Program-made: the position numbers and the translations under genes
Part shown: positions 33,210 through 42,261 of the stretch, piece by piece
Layout of the letters: every line of letters starts with the position of its first letter
Numbering within the stretch: position 1 is the stretch's first letter
Notes under the pieces: model-generated
What the model saw: the letters and a program-made list of their open reading frames with translations, nothing else
Told to the model about the DNA's origin: nothing
Database searches by the model: none
DNA from: Salinigranum salinum
GTDB lineage: Archaea > Halobacteriota > Halobacteria > Halobacteriales > Haloferacaceae
NCBI RefSeq assembly: GCF_009176545.1
Contig: NZ_VTOJ01000001.1
Location: forward strand, 62,001 to 126,000
Direction: 5' to 3'
Length of the DNA stretch: 64,000 bases

Positions 33210-35003
33210 ATGCCGGCGTCCGAGGGCGAGAAGATCGCCGAACTCGCCAAGCGGCGTGGCTTCTTCTTCGGTGCTGCCGGTGCCTACGGCGGGGTGGGTG
33301 GCTTCTACACGTACGGCCCGCAGGGCGCCTCGCTCAAACGCAACGTCGAGGACGCCTGGCGCGAGCGCTTCGCCGTCCAGGAGGGTAACCTCGAGATCGA
33401 CGGGCCCACGGTGATGCCCGAACCCGTCTTCGAGGCGTCGGGCCACCTCGACGGCTTCGACGACATGCTCGTCGAGTGTCCCGGCTGTGGGGAGTCCCAC
33501 CGCGCCGACCACCTGATCGAGGACTCGACGGGCATCGAGGAGGCCGAATCCATGCCCATCGAAGAGGTCGAGGCGCTGATCGCCGAACACGACCTGGCGT
33601 GTCCGAACTGCGGTACTCCCCTGAAAGGCGAGGCGGTCGAGGAGTTCAACCTCATGTTCGAGACCACGATCGGTCCGGGGTCGTCGACGCCGGGCTATCT
33701 CCGCCCGGAGACGGCCCAGGGCATCTTCGTCGAATTCCCTCGGCTGAAGGAGTACGCCCGGAACCGGCTGCCCTTCGGCGTCACCCAGATCGGCCGCGCC
33801 TACCGCAACGAGATCTCCCCCCGCAAGAGCCTCGTCCGCACGCGGGAGTTCACCCAGGCCGAACTGGAACAGTTCGTCGACCCCGAACGCGACGAACCGG
33901 AGCTCGCCGCCGTCGCAGACATCGAGGTGCGGCTCTACCCCGCGACCGAACAGACCGCAGACGACGGGGAGATCGTCGAGACGACGATCGGTGCGGCCGT
34001 CGAAGACGGGGTGATCGCCAACGCGTGGATCGGCTACTACCTCGGCATCGCCTACGAGTGGTACGAGTCGGTGGGAGTGGACATGGACCGGTTCCGGTTC
34101 CGCCAGCACCTCTCGGGCGAGCGCGCTCACTACGCCGCCGACTGCTGGGACGCCGAGGCGGAGGTCGACGGCGACTGGATCGAGATCGCCGGCTTCGCCT
34201 ACCGGGGCGACTACGACCTCTCGAAACACGCCGAACACGCCGACGACGACTTCACCGTCTTCCGGCAGTACGACGAGCCGAAGACGGTCGAGACGGCCGT
34301 CGTCGACCCCGACATGAGCGTCCTCGGTCCCGAGTTCGGTGGGGCTGCCGCGGGGGTCGCCGACGCCTTGCAGCGGCTGGCCGAGCGCGAACCAGCGGCG
34401 TTCGAGGGGGAGGAAGTCACCGTCGAGGTCGGTGACAGCGAGTACTCCGTCCCCACGGCGGTGGCGAACTTCCGGATCGAAGAGCAGACCGAGTCCGGCG
34501 AACACGTCACGCCACACGTCGTCGAGCCCTCCTTCGGCGTGGACAGAACGGTGTACACCCTCGTCGCCCACGGGATGCGCGAGGACGAAGTCGACGGCGA
34601 GACGCGGACGTACCTCGACCTCTCGCCGACCGTGGCCCCGACGGACGTGGGCGTCTTCCCGCTGGTCTCGAACGTGGACTACCTGATCGAGCACGCGGAG
34701 ACGGTCGCTGCGGACCTCCGTGGGGCCGGCTTTTCGGTGGCGTACGACGACTCCGGCAGCATCGGCCGGCGCTACCGCCGGCAGGACGAGGTCGGCACAC
34801 CGTTCTGCGTGACGGTCGACCGCGACGGCCTCGAAGGAGACGGGCCCGACTCCGTGACCGTCCGCGAGCGCGACTCGGCCGCACAGGTCCGCGTCCCCGT
34901 CGACGACCTCGTCTCCGTCCTGCTGGACCTCCGGGGTGGCGTTCGAACGTTCGACGACGTCCTCGACGAGTACGACGCCGTCTCCACGAGCGCCGAAGCG
35001 TAG
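33210..35003 (+). CDS. glyS: Glycyl-tRNA synthetase
   Basis: Class II synthetase of the dimeric archaeal/eukaryotic type, 597 residues. It starts with the typical KIAELAKRRGFFFGAAGAYGG and GGFYTYGPQGASLKRN. Zinc-ribbon pairs CPGCG and CPNCG lie near residues 91 and 131. The catalytic core shows the TPGYLRPETAQGIFVEF motif, QIGRAYRNEISPRKSLVRTREFTQAE, and motif 3 near PSFGVDRTVYTLV. The C-terminal anticodon-binding domain starts around TVAPTDVGVFPLV. The start two bases after the CBS gene stop indicates an operon. The next gene follows after nine bases. Confidence 0.98.
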   Translation: MPASEGEKIAELAKRRGFFFGAAGAYGGVGGFYTYGPQGASLKRNVEDAWRERFAVQEGNLEIDGPTVMPEPVFEASGHLDGFDDMLVECPGCGESHRADHLIEDSTGIEEAESMPIEEVEALIAEHDLACPNCGTPLKGEAVEEFNLMFETTIGPGSSTPGYLRPETAQGIFVEFPRLKEYARNRLPFGVTQIGRAYRNEISPRKSLVRTREFTQAELEQFVDPERDEPELAAVADIEVRLYPATEQTADDGEIVETTIGAAVEDGVIANAWIGYYLGIAYEWYESVGVDMDRFRFRQHLSGERAHYAADCWDAEAEVDGDWIEIAGFAYRGDYDLSKHAEHADDDFTVFRQYDEPKTVETAVVDPDMSVLGPEFGGAAAGVADALQRLAEREPAAFEGEEVTVEVGDSEYSVPTAVANFRIEEQTESGEHVTPHVVEPSFGVDRTVYTLVAHGMREDEVDGETRTYLDLSPTVAPTDVGVFPLVSNVDYLIEHAETVAADLRGAGFSVAYDDSGSIGRRYRRQDEVGTPFCVTVDRDGLEGDGPDSVTVRERDSAAQVRVPVDDLVSVLLDLRGGVRTFDDVLDEYDAVSTSAEA

Positions 35004-35012
35004 AGAGAAGAC

Positions 35013-35606
35013 GTGAGCGAACTCCAGCGGCGTCTCGTCCACGCCAGCGGGAGCCTCCTGCCGCTTTCGTACCTCGTCGGGCTCCTCCCGTGGGGCGCAG
35101 TCGTCGGCCTGTTCGTCGTCGGAGCCGTGGTGGCGACGGTGCTGGAGATCCTCAGACTCGGTGTCGGTCTCGACTGGGCCATCTACGACCGGCTCACCCG
35201 CGACTACGAACAGGACAACCCGGCGGGATACGCGCTGTACATGTACAGCATGGCCCTCGTCGCGCTGGTCTTCTCGCCCCCCGTGGCGGTCTCGGGCATG
35301 CTCATGCTCGCCATCGGCGACCCGATCTCGGGGTTGATGGGTTCGCGGAGCGTCGGCGAGGTGAAGCGGGTGACGACGCTCCTCGCCATGTTCGGGGTCT
35401 GTCTCGCGCTCGCGCTCGTGGCGTTCGTCGCAGAGGGCGTCGGGCCGCGTTCTGTCGTGGTCGCCGCAGGCGTCGCGGGCGCGGCGGGCGCGACCGTCGC
35501 CGACGGGGTGAAGCCAGTCGTCGCGGGCTACGTCGTCGACGACAACCTCTCGATCCCACCGGTTGCGTGCGGGGCGATGTGGGTCGTGTTGTGGGCGGTC
35601 CGGTGA
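35013..35606 (+). CDS. Dolichol kinase-like (SEC59/CdsA-type) membrane protein
   Basis: A 197-residue, six-span membrane protein. The motif MLMLAIGDPISGLMGSR resembles the conserved D-P-x-S/A-G block of dolichol kinases and phosphatidate cytidylyltransferases (CTP-using enzymes), and ATVADGVKPVVAGYVVDDN matches the second acidic motif. In haloarchaea such proteins are thought to phosphorylate polyprenols for N-glycosylation or to recycle isoprenoids. The GTG at 35013, nine bases after glyS, is the first start that keeps the N-terminal RRLVHASGS motif. Confidence 0.87.
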   Translation: MSELQRRLVHASGSLLPLSYLVGLLPWGAVVGLFVVGAVVATVLEILRLGVGLDWAIYDRLTRDYEQDNPAGYALYMYSMALVALVFSPPVAVSGMLMLAIGDPISGLMGSRSVGEVKRVTTLLAMFGVCLALALVAFVAEGVGPRSVVVAAGVAGAAGATVADGVKPVVAGYVVDDNLSIPPVACGAMWVVLWAVR

Positions 35607-35762
35607 GCGTGTCGGGTTTCTCGACCGTCTGAGAGGAACGGAATACGGCAGACGGGGCGCGTCTCGGTCGCAGCGTTCTCTCGTGCTCGTGCGTGGTGGG
35701 CGCCACACGTGGAGAGCTGCTCCACAGGGGACTTATTCCACTCCACACAGGTGGATAGCGTA
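35607..35762. promoter_or_regulatory. Promoter region of the interrupted esterase-family gene
   Basis: Several GTGG/CCAC short inverted elements (CCACACGTGG at about 35703, TCCAC...GTGGA at about 35738-35756) flank GGGACTTATTCC, a TATA-like sequence 27-34 bp before ATG 35763. The promoter looks intact even though the gene is broken. Confidence 0.4.
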
Positions 35763-37028
35763 ATGTCTGAAACGAACGACGAGCTCGTCTCGTCAGTCTC
35801 GGAACTCGCTGTCGCGATCCCGAACGCGGGCGAACTGACAGCTAAAGACCTCTCTGATGGGTTGCGCTCCCAGTTCGACGACGCGACGGTCATCGGACTG
35901 GGCGAGTCCTAGCATGGCACCCAGGAGTTCTTCGACTTGCGGTTCGGACTCATCCGCCTCCTCGTCGAGGAGTTCGGCGTTCGGGCAGTCGGGTTCGAGG
36001 CCCCTTTCGATCCGCTGCACCGGATAGACGATCTCGTCGCCGCTGGCGAGGGCAACATCCGACACCTCGTCGCGGAGATAGACATCTATCATCCGATCAA
36101 AAGCGAGACCATGGTCGAGCTCTTCGAGTGGCTGCAGTCGTTCAACATGTCGCGGCCGCCCGAAGACCGAGTCCACGTCTACGGGTTCGATATGACCATC
36201 ATCGAGGCTGCGACCAACGAGATCGGGCCGTATCTGGAGCAGGTCGGTGCCGATGTCGACGCGTCGCTCCACGAGGACCTCGACACCACGACGAGCGGTT
36301 ACGGCTCCGACGACGAGCGCCAGGCGCTGCTCGAATGCGCACGGCGGGTACACGCGACGCTAGAGCCGATGTTCGACGCAAACGAGTCGGCGTGGGTCGA
36401 CGCGATATCGCGCCGGGCGTACGAACACGTCCGACACCGACTCCACCTCGTCGACCGCCAGATCAAGGCCCACGAGCGTGACTATGAGGGGCGGATGGCA
36501 CTGCGAGACGAGACAATGGCCGAGAACGTCGAGTGGATTCACCGTCGCTCGATGAGCCCGGTGATCATCTGGGGAGCCAACAGTCATCTCAACCGCGGCA
36601 GACACGTCCTGGCCGGTGCTGGATGGGATGTGGACGTGCAATCGATGGGCGAGTGGCTCGCCGACGCGTACGGAGAGAGCTATTGTCCGGTCGGATTCGA
36701 ACTCGGTGGCGGGAGAGTGAGCGCGCTGGACGGCGAGACCGGAGACGTCGTCGACTACTCTATCCCTGACCCACCGTCGGCATCGATCCCCGACGTGTTT
36801 CGGCAGGTCGGCGAGCCGCTGTTTTACGTGTCGATCGACGGCCTCTACGACGCCCCGTCGACCCGGAAGTGGCTTCGGAAGCGACCAGGGCGACACAACA
36901 TCTGGGGCGGTCATCCTGACGGCGACAGTCCTGTCCACTACGTCCCCTCGGACCTCAGCGAGTTTGACTGGGTCTTCTTCGTCCGCGAGACGTCCCCGCT
37001 CGTCTACCTGGACAGAGGCCAGAGATAG
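35763..37028 (+). pseudogene. Erythromycin esterase-family gene interrupted by one in-frame TAG
   Basis: The frame runs 422 codons with a single amber codon at 35910-35912. It falls exactly in the most conserved family motif: the product reads IGLGES, stop, HGTQEFFDLRFGLIRLL. Homologues have GLGE-[AS]-[ST]-HGT-.-EF, so the stop replaces the Ser/Thr before the catalytic histidine; TCG to TAG is one change. Downstream family features are intact: GFEAPFDPLHR with its conserved Glu, and ANSHLNRGRHVL. The length fits the family. Related enzymes hydrolyse macrolide lactones or succinoglycan-like esters. It could be a fresh nonsense mutation, a sequencing error or read-through. The 363-residue 3' part has an ATG at 35937 but would lack the active-site histidine. 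Confidence 0.85.
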
Positions 37029-37252
37029 CGCGTCTCCGGTATCGTGCCGCTGTGTGCAGGTAGACGGAGACAGGAAACGCGCCCGGCAGATACGATCCGA
37101 ACGTCCGGGTTCATTCAGAGCGAGCGTCCCGAAGCGAACAACCGGATAGTGCGGAACCCACACTCTGTGCGCAGCAGACCGACGAACAGTCGGCGTTCGA
37201 GCAGTTCGAGGGAGTCGCGAGTATTTATTAACCACTCGGCCGAAGCCCGCTC

Positions 37253-37750
37253 ATGACCGTCTACGAGAGCGACCTCCCCGGCGTGGGCAAGAAACACGAG
37301 ATCGAACTCGGCGACGGTTCGCGGCTCGTCGTCGTGACCCACAACACGGGCAAGCGCGAGGTGTTCCGCCGACCCGACCCCGACGCCGACTCCGAGAAAC
37401 TGTTCGAGCTCCCCGACCAGCTCGCCCGACAGGTCGGAACCATCCTCGAGGGGGCGTACTTCCAGCCGGTCCGTTCGCGGAGCATCGAGACGCTGCTGGG
37501 GGGCGATACGCTCATCGAGTGGGTCGAGGTGCCGGAGAACTCACCGCTCGCTGGACAGACGCTCGGGGAGACGGACCTGCGGCAGGAGACGGGAGCGAAC
37601 GTGATCATCGTCCAGCGGGGCGATCTCACCATCACTAACCCCGGAGGGGACACCGAGATTCGGGCCGGCGACACGCTTCTGGCGGTCGGTCCACGGGAGG
37701 CCTGCCGGACGTTCCAGTCGGTCGTGACAGACACGAACCAGACGGAGTAA
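37253..37750 (+). CDS. TrkA-C-domain regulatory subunit of cation/proton antiporter
   Basis: A 165-residue soluble protein. The N-terminal half (MTVYESDLPGVGKKHEIEL) matches the small domain seen in KhtT-like subunits. Residues 80-160 form a TrkA-C (RCK-C) domain: VEVPENSPLAGQTLGETDLRQETGANVIIV then AGDTLLAVGPREA. KhtT-type proteins control a CPA2 antiporter in response to nucleotides or pH. The antiporter gene starts one base after this stop, which strongly supports pairing. AGTATTTATTAACC at about 37221-37234 is the TATA box, 22-30 bp before the ATG. Confidence 0.92.
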   Translation: MTVYESDLPGVGKKHEIELGDGSRLVVVTHNTGKREVFRRPDPDADSEKLFELPDQLARQVGTILEGAYFQPVRSRSIETLLGGDTLIEWVEVPENSPLAGQTLGETDLRQETGANVIIVQRGDLTITNPGGDTEIRAGDTLLAVGPREACRTFQSVVTDTNQTE

Positions 37751-37751
37751 G

Positions 37752-38948
37752 ATGGTCGAGTTCTCCCTGCTAGAACTCGGCGAACTGTTCGTCACGGTCG
37801 CCATCGCGGGGGCGATCGGCGCGCGGTTCGGGATCTCCGTGATCCCGCTGTACGTCGTCGGCGGCATGCTCGCCAGCCCGTTCGTCGCCGGGCGGCTCGG
37901 GGCTCCGTACGTCCTGCCGGGCGAGGCGCTCACGCTCCTCGCCGAAGTCGGGATCGTCCTCCTCCTCTTTTTCCTGGGGCTGGAGTTCAGCCTCGACCGC
38001 CTGCTCGCCGCGCGGACGAACATCACCCGCTCGGGCCTCATCGACATCGCCGTCAACCTCCCCGTCGGGATCGCCATCGGCCTCCTCCTCGGGTGGTCGA
38101 TCGTCGAGGCCCTCCTGCTCGGCGGGATCGTCTACATCTCCTCCAGCGCGATCATCACGAAGTCGCTCATCGACCTCGGCTGGATCGCCAACGCCGAGTC
38201 CGAACCCATCCTGGGGACGCTCGTCTTCGAGGACCTCGTCATCGCCGTCTACCTCGCGATCGTCACCTCGCTGGTGCTCGGTGGCGACGGGGTCGGCTCG
38301 CTCGGACGGAGTCTCGCGATCGCCTTCGGCTTTCTGGGTGCGCTCCTGATCGTGGTCCAGTACGGGACGCGCTTTTTCACTCGACTGCTCGACGTCGACA
38401 CCCCCGAGCCGTTCGTGCTCCGGACGCTCGGCGTACTGATCCCGGTCGCGGGGTTCGCGCTCTCGATCGGCGTGAGCGAGGCCGTCGCGGCCTTCTTCGT
38501 CGGGATGGGGTTCTCGACGACCGAACACCGCGAGCGGATCGAGCGGCGGCTCGTCGGCATCCGCGACGTGTTCGCCGCCGTGTTCTTCTTCTGGATCGGC
38601 GTCAACACCGACCCCCGGCTCGTCGTCGCCGCGGCCGTCCCGCTGGCGATCGCGGTAGTGGTCACCACGCCAACGAAAATCGTCTCGGGATACTACGGCG
38701 GGCGCGTCTACGACCTCCCGCCGAAACGGTCGCTCCGGGTCGGAGTCGGGATGGTCTCGAGAGGGGAGTTCTCGCTCGTCATCGCGGCGCTCGCGGCGGG
38801 TGGCACCGGGCGAGTGATGACCGAGCTCATCCCGGCGTTCGCCGTCGGCTACGTGCTCGTGATGAGCATCCTCGGCACCGTGCTGATGGGCGAATCCGAC
38901 CGGCTCGAACGGCTGGTGTTCCGTGACGGCTCGACGGTGAGCGAGTAG
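37752..38948 (+). CDS. CPA2-family cation/proton antiporter (KhtU/KefB-like)
   Basis: A 398-residue, 12-span membrane antiporter of the monovalent cation:proton antiporter-2 family. Conserved segments are LLLFFLGLEFSLDRLL, the broken-helix region YISSSAIITKSLIDL followed by LVFEDLVIAVYLA (the E/D pair expected to bind the ion), and VSRGEFSLVIAALA near the end. There is no C-terminal TrkA-N domain, in keeping with the separate TrkA-C subunit upstream. It is likely K+ or Na+ exchange for osmotic and pH balance; ion choice cannot be read from the sequence. Confidence 0.94.
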   Translation: MVEFSLLELGELFVTVAIAGAIGARFGISVIPLYVVGGMLASPFVAGRLGAPYVLPGEALTLLAEVGIVLLLFFLGLEFSLDRLLAARTNITRSGLIDIAVNLPVGIAIGLLLGWSIVEALLLGGIVYISSSAIITKSLIDLGWIANAESEPILGTLVFEDLVIAVYLAIVTSLVLGGDGVGSLGRSLAIAFGFLGALLIVVQYGTRFFTRLLDVDTPEPFVLRTLGVLIPVAGFALSIGVSEAVAAFFVGMGFSTTEHRERIERRLVGIRDVFAAVFFFWIGVNTDPRLVVAAAVPLAIAVVVTTPTKIVSGYYGGRVYDLPPKRSLRVGVGMVSRGEFSLVIAALAAGGTGRVMTELIPAFAVGYVLVMSILGTVLMGESDRLERLVFRDGSTVSE

Positions 38949-39468
38949 CGCAGAGCCGGGGACAGCGGACGGGAGACGGGCGAAACGAGCGAGATGGACG
39001 AGACGGTCGACGTCGGCGTGGCGTCCAACGGGCGAGGGGAGACGCGTGGAGCGATGTGAGAGAGACGGTGCAGGCAGCGGACGGCGACCGAAGAGACGGC
39101 ACGACCGGGCGCGACCGCACGGACGCGGTGCGCAGCGAGCAGCCACCGTCCTCCCCAGCCGACTGCGGTGCTCACCGCTCACGTCGTTCGCGGTTGCGCT
39201 CCTCGTCCCTCGCGCGGCGGGACGACCGGCGTCGTCCCGGCCACGCCACCGCAGGGCTGGTCGGCGCGCGGGAGCGAGCGAGCACCGCGAGTGAGCGACT
39301 CGTGCGAGGGCCTCGGCCGGGCTCCGTCCCGGCCGTACCGGCTGGGGAGGAAGAGGCTCCGTCGCGCACCGTGTCCGTCGCCGTATGGCCCTGATGTCCG
39401 ACGCTCGATTGCCCGAACGAGCCACTGTCCCGATGTCCGACGCTGGTGATCGCCCACAACAAGACCAC
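38949..39468. other. Intergenic region with dispersed repeat and short direct repeats
   Basis: About 520 bp between convergent genes. It holds copy 2 of the dispersed repeat (39111-39161), and two copies of GATGTCCGACGCT (near 39393 and 39432), each followed by a variant of GATTGCCC. No gene is supportable; all translations are Arg/Ser-rich. Confidence 0.45.
39111..39161 (+). repeat. Dispersed intergenic repeat, copy 2
   Basis: Begins GCGACCGCACGG, with core CGGTGCGCAGCGAGCAGC and end CTCCCCAGCCG; counterpart of 23990-24041. Confidence 0.55.
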
Positions 39469-40461
39469 TCACACCGCGAACAGCAGGAACCGGACGCTCA
39501 CGAAGACGAAATACGCGATCACGAGCCACGCCCCCTCGCGGCGGCGGACGACCCACCCCTCCCGGCGAGCCACGACCAGGAGGGCGACGCCGACGAGGAG
39601 TTTGAACGGGAGGTCCCACCGGATCACCGACGGGGGGACGGCGTACGTCGAGATGGCTCCTCCGAGACCGAACCCCACCAGCGGGTTGACGACGTTCGAG
39701 CCGACGAGGGTGCCGAGCGCGAGCTCGGGCGTCTTTCGTCTGAGCGACTCGACGACCGTCGTGAGTTCCGGGAGCGCGGCCGCGAGCCCGATCGTGACGA
39801 CACCGACCATCGACCCGTTCAGCCCGAGCGTGACCACCAGGTCGTCGACCACCCGGAGGACGACGAACGCGCTCGCGAGGACGAGGAGGAAGCCGACGAA
39901 CGCGCGGGCGGCGTCGCGTTTCGGTCGCGTGCTGGCGGATTTCGGGAGCGGTTCGGTCTTCCCGTGCGTCGAGACGGTCCAGTAGGCGTACACGGCGAAC
40001 GCGACGAGGAGCGCGAGGCCGTCGAGCCGGGAGACGCGGCCGTCGAACGAGACGACGAGCGTGAGGCCGAACGCGGCGAGCATGGGGTAGTACGTCGCAC
40101 GGCGGAACGCCTCGGAGAGCGTGACGCGGCCGAACCCCACGAGGAAGAGGCCGACGAGGAGCGTCTGCTGGACCGTCGACGACCCCATGTTCCCGCCCAG
40201 GACGGTCGCGCTCGCCACGACCGGGTCCAGCGTTCCCGAGACGATGCCCAACGAGGCCACGAAGTGCGAGCCGAGTTCGGGCAGGCTGGTCCCGACGGCG
40301 ACCAGGGTCGAGGCGACGACGGCGTCGGGGACATCGTAGTGTCGCGCCAGCGCGATGAGGCTGTCGACGGTCGCACCGGCGGCCTTGACGAGCACGGCGA
40401 GCGCTCCGGCCGCGAGGAGCAACGAACCGAGGAGCTCGGGCGTCAGTGGCGCGGTCGTCAT
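39469..40461 (-). CDS. Calcium/cation antiporter (CaCA family)
   Basis: A 330-residue membrane protein with ten or so spans and the two opposed alpha-repeats of CaCA exchangers: VAVGTSLPELGSHFVASLG in the first half and GLAAALPELTTVVESLRR in the second, each with the ion-binding Glu after Pro. GGNMGSSTVQQ and GSNVVNPLVG are the companion G-S/N motifs. A central hydrophilic loop (HGKTEPLPKSASTRPKRD) splits the halves. It exchanges Ca2+ or another cation for Na+ or H+. The ATG at 40461 gives the expected short external N-terminus. Confidence 0.94.
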   Translation of the reverse strand: MTTAPLTPELLGSLLLAAGALAVLVKAAGATVDSLIALARHYDVPDAVVASTLVAVGTSLPELGSHFVASLGIVSGTLDPVVASATVLGGNMGSSTVQQTLLVGLFLVGFGRVTLSEAFRRATYYPMLAAFGLTLVVSFDGRVSRLDGLALLVAFAVYAYWTVSTHGKTEPLPKSASTRPKRDAARAFVGFLLVLASAFVVLRVVDDLVVTLGLNGSMVGVVTIGLAAALPELTTVVESLRRKTPELALGTLVGSNVVNPLVGFGLGGAISTYAVPPSVIRWDLPFKLLVGVALLVVARREGWVVRRREGAWLVIAYFVFVSVRFLLFAV

Positions 40462-40507
40462 CGTGTGGTCGACCGCTCGACGCGAACCAACCTGACGCTT
40501 GTGGTGA

Positions 40508-40624
40508 CAGATTCCCGTCGACGCCGCCTTCGACGACCCGACGGCGGACGTCCGCGAGTCGCTGGCGGGTCGACAGGTGACCGACGAGATGCGAGATCAG
40601 CTGGTCGCGCTCGGCGACTACTGA
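40508..40624 (+). pseudogene. Short C-terminal gene remnant, perhaps sulfatase-like
   Basis: A 38-codon open stretch with no start codon, preceded in frame by a stop at 40505. The product reads IPVDAAFDDPTADVRESLAG and ends TDEMRDQLVALGDY. The ending resembles the extreme C-terminus of sulfatase-fold proteins (compare DEAQDRLRDLGYLE at 26463). Its stop overlaps the crtI-like stop on the other strand. Confidence 0.3.
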
Positions 40625-42153
40625 ACCGTGGTCTCGTCAGACCACGCGGTCGCGTCCGTCGAACGTGTTCCGGGGGCGTCCTCGACGACCGCGCGGGCGG
40701 TGCGTTCGCCGCTGACGAGACACATTGGCATCCCGATGCCGGGGGTCGTGTACGCCCCCGTGTAATAGAGTCCGTCCGGGCCGGCGCGCCGGTCGGGACG
40801 GAACGGGCCCGTCTGGAAGAGGGTGTGGGCGAGTCCGAGCGCCGTCCCCTGCGGGTCGCCGTAGCGGTCGGCGAACTCGCTCACACAGGCGGACTCTTCG
40901 ACGACGATCCGGCCGCGGAGGTCCACGCCCGTCCGTTCGGCGAGGGCGCCGAGGACGAACTCGCGGTAGCGGTCGCGCATATCGGGTCCGTCGTCGAGAC
41001 CGGGCGCGATGGGGACGAGGACGACCACCGCGTGGTGGCCGTCGGGTGCGACGCCGTCGTCGGTCTTCGACGCCACCGACAGGTAGTACGCCGGGTCCTC
41101 GGGCCAGGCCGGACGGTCGAAGATGCGCTCGAAGTGCGCCGACCAGTCGGTGGGGAGGACGAGCGAGTGGTGGGCGAGCGGGTCGACGTCGCCCTCGACG
41201 CCGAGATACAGCATGAACGCCGACGGGGCGTACGTCCGGTCGTCCCACGCCTGCGGGGAGCGCTCTCGCGCGTCGGGCGGGAGGAGTTCCCGCTCCGTGT
41301 ACGCCGGGTTGGCGTTGCTGACGACGACGTCGGCGTGTTCGACGCCGGCGTCGGTCTCGAGCGTGAACGCCCCCCGGTGGCCGCGGACGGCCTGCACCTC
41401 GACGCCCGTCTCGATCGTCGCGCCCTGCTCGCGGGCCACTCGCGCGAGCGCGTCGACGACGCCCGCGATACCCCCCTCGGGGTAGAACACGTTCTGGTTC
41501 AGATCGACGTGGCTCATGATGCTGTAGAGCGCGGGGGTGTTCGTCGGGGAGCCACCGAGGAACACCAGCGTGTACTCGAGGAGCTGGCGGAGTTTCGGGT
41601 GTTCGACGTAGCGCGAGACGTAGTCGTCCATGCTCCCGAACAGCCGGGCGCGGGTGAGCATCGGAAGGAGGTCGGTGTCGACATAGTCGCGGAGGCGGTC
41701 CCGACCCGGGTAGACGACCCGCTCCATGGCCAGTTCGTAGTTCCGCTCGGCGGCCGCGAGGTAGCGGTCGAGGGCCTCGCCGGCCCCCGGCTCGTACGAC
41801 TCGAACAGCTCGTGGACGTTCCGCCGCTTCGGCTCGACCGTCGCGCGGTCGCCGTCCTTCCAGAACACCCGGTACTGCGGGTCGAGCCGTTCGAGGTCGT
41901 AGTACTCCTCGGGCGTGCGGTCGAAGTGGCCGAAGAACCGCTCGAAGACGTCCGGCATCAGATACCACGACGGTCCCGTGTCGAAGCGGAACCCGTCTCG
42001 TTCGAGCACGCCGGCGTGCCCACCGACCCGGTCGTGCCGTTCGAGCAGTCGGACGTCGGCCCCGGCGCGGGCGAGATACGCGGCCGTCGACAGGCCGCCG
42101 AAGCCGCCGCCGACGACCAGGACGCTCGTGTCGTCGGACAGGACCTCACGCAT
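40618..42153 (-). CDS. crtI: Phytoene desaturase-type FAD oxidoreductase (CrtI family)
   Basis: A 511-residue carotenoid desaturase. The N-terminal Rossmann motif VLVVGGGFGGLSTAAYLARAG and the second FAD block LLERHDRVGGHAGVLERDGFRFDTGPSW are typical, and the C-terminal signature GLYYTGAYTTPGIGMPMCLVSG matches the CrtI bacterial-type phytoene dehydrogenase pattern. Haloarchaea have both phytoene desaturase (CrtI) and a CrtD-like paralogue of bacterioruberin synthesis. The divergent blh gene favours phytoene desaturase supplying carotene, but the paralogue is not excluded. TCTTATC 23-30 bp before the ATG is the likely TATA box. Confidence 0.88.
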   Translation of the reverse strand: MREVLSDDTSVLVVGGGFGGLSTAAYLARAGADVRLLERHDRVGGHAGVLERDGFRFDTGPSWYLMPDVFERFFGHFDRTPEEYYDLERLDPQYRVFWKDGDRATVEPKRRNVHELFESYEPGAGEALDRYLAAAERNYELAMERVVYPGRDRLRDYVDTDLLPMLTRARLFGSMDDYVSRYVEHPKLRQLLEYTLVFLGGSPTNTPALYSIMSHVDLNQNVFYPEGGIAGVVDALARVAREQGATIETGVEVQAVRGHRGAFTLETDAGVEHADVVVSNANPAYTERELLPPDARERSPQAWDDRTYAPSAFMLYLGVEGDVDPLAHHSLVLPTDWSAHFERIFDRPAWPEDPAYYLSVASKTDDGVAPDGHHAVVVLVPIAPGLDDGPDMRDRYREFVLGALAERTGVDLRGRIVVEESACVSEFADRYGDPQGTALGLAHTLFQTGPFRPDRRAGPDGLYYTGAYTTPGIGMPMCLVSGERTARAVVEDAPGTRSTDATAWSDETTVQ

Positions 42154-42175
42154 GGACGCGACTAGCGACCCGGGT

Positions 42176-42230
42176 GATAAGACACCGGCAGCCGTTCCCA
42201 GATCCCTGGAACGCGAATCCTCGTTTATGA
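42176..42230. promoter_or_regulatory. Divergent promoters of crtI-like and blh genes
   Basis: Minus-strand TCTTATC near 42176-42183 serves crtI; plus-strand CGTTTATGAACG (TATA at about 42224-42230) lies 32-38 bp before the blh ATG at 42262. The two promoters share about 110 bp, so joint control of carotenoid and retinal synthesis is possible. Confidence 0.5.
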
Positions 42231-42261
42231 ACGGCTCGTCCCTAGAACCGAGACGACGCGT

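Noticed and set aside
33003-35708. Long minus-strand open frame opposite glyS
   Set aside because: Antisense shadow of glyS and its neighbours, with no recognisable domain.
35910-35912. Pyrrolysine codon in the esterase-family gene
   Set aside because: Not excluded, but no pyl gene is in the window, the host group normally lacks pyrrolysine, and a one-base nonsense change explains it.
39385-42165. Long plus-strand open frame opposite the CaCA antiporter and crtI genes
   Set aside because: It spans two well-supported minus-strand genes and the gap between them; the translation is low-complexity and acidic/Arg-rich.
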